DNA of 64,000 nt from NCBI RefSeq assembly GCF_001908275.1, contig NZ_CP018620.1, positions 1,178,001-1,242,000 of the forward strand, in the 5' to 3' direction. Shown in pieces: positions 63,977 to 64,000 of this stretch (position 1 is the first letter of the stretch; every line of letters starts with the position of its first letter). The position numbers were made by a program, and so were the translations under genes. The DNA is from Paenibacillus xylanexedens (lineage in GTDB: Bacteria > Bacillota > Bacilli > Paenibacillales > Paenibacillaceae). The notes beneath the pieces were generated by a model. That model worked only from the letters and a program-made list of their open reading frames with translations. It made no database searches and had not been told where the DNA came from.

Positions 63977-64000
63977 GTGTTCCCCTCCTCAAATCTCTTG

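Noticed and set aside
1..64000. CRISPR arrays, tRNA/rRNA genes, insertion sequences, prophage genes
   Set aside because: No regularly spaced repeats with unique spacers, RNA genes, transposases or phage structural proteins were recognised on either strand; an automated scan would be needed to exclude short remnants.

Overview
The window reads as chromosomal DNA of a spore-forming Gram-positive bacterium, most likely Paenibacillus. Genes have strong GGAGG-type ribosome binding sites, often TTG or GTG starts, and mostly tight operons with rho-independent terminators. Content fitting this includes a CdaS-type diadenylate cyclase, two Spo0E-like phosphatases, a YesM/YesN-type two-component system on a sugar ABC operon, ywrCBA-type chromate genes, a glnQHMP operon, a Btr-like AraC regulator, and a family of HTH+TPR regulators resembling the AloR quorum-sensing receptors of Paenibacillus. 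No rRNA, tRNA, CRISPR array, transposase or phage structural gene was seen.

Layout. 0-13 kb: end of a GH88 glycosidase, methyltransferase, secreted Big2-repeat protein, chromate efflux operon with Lrp-type regulator, PAS kinase/NarL-type regulator, iron-siderophore binding protein with its AraC-type sensor, and a NreA-like GAF protein divergent from an Fnr-type regulator with an FNR box between them. 13-23 kb: two small genes near Fur boxes, secreted OB/DUF4350-like protein, CdaS, leucine dehydrogenase, chemoreceptor, LysR/old-yellow-enzyme pair. 22-26 kb: a small locus with a BacA-like prephenate-processing protein, an ATP-grasp ligase, an MFS exporter and a DUF2000 protein, reminiscent of a reduced bacilysin-type dipeptide pathway. 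26-29.5 kb: MFS pump with divergent TetR regulator, then an LLM flavin oxidoreductase.

29.6-42.6 kb is a largely AT-rich accessory island and the most interesting part. It starts with four tandem paralogous HTH/TPR regulators. The first overlaps a 41-codon secreted propeptide gene (RRNPP-like receptor-peptide pair), and the third is broken by a one-base frameshift in a G run. Then comes a Spo0E-like gene and an apparently complete RiPP cluster: a Cys-rich precursor, a McbB-like zinc-binding partner, a SagB-type dehydrogenase, two different YcaO proteins and a two-gene ABC exporter. A type I toxin-antitoxin module (38-residue holin-like toxin and convergent structured RNA) and a second Spo0E-like gene close the island. 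A simple model is peptide-controlled, growth-phase-dependent production and export of an azol(in)e-containing peptide. The regulatory link to the cluster is inferred only from position.

42.8-64 kb is ordinary metabolic chromosome: YesMN two-component system, sugar ABC transporter, TIM-barrel protein and FAD oxidoreductase; a non-coding stretch with four ~50-bp repeat units arranged as an inverted pair of pairs; glnQHMP with a GlnR/TnrA-type box; GH28 pectinase with AraC regulator; DUF985 cupin; ECF sigma/anti-sigma pair; aldo-keto reductase; DUF445 membrane protein; YxeA-like protein; and an ABC-2 permease whose operon runs off the right edge.
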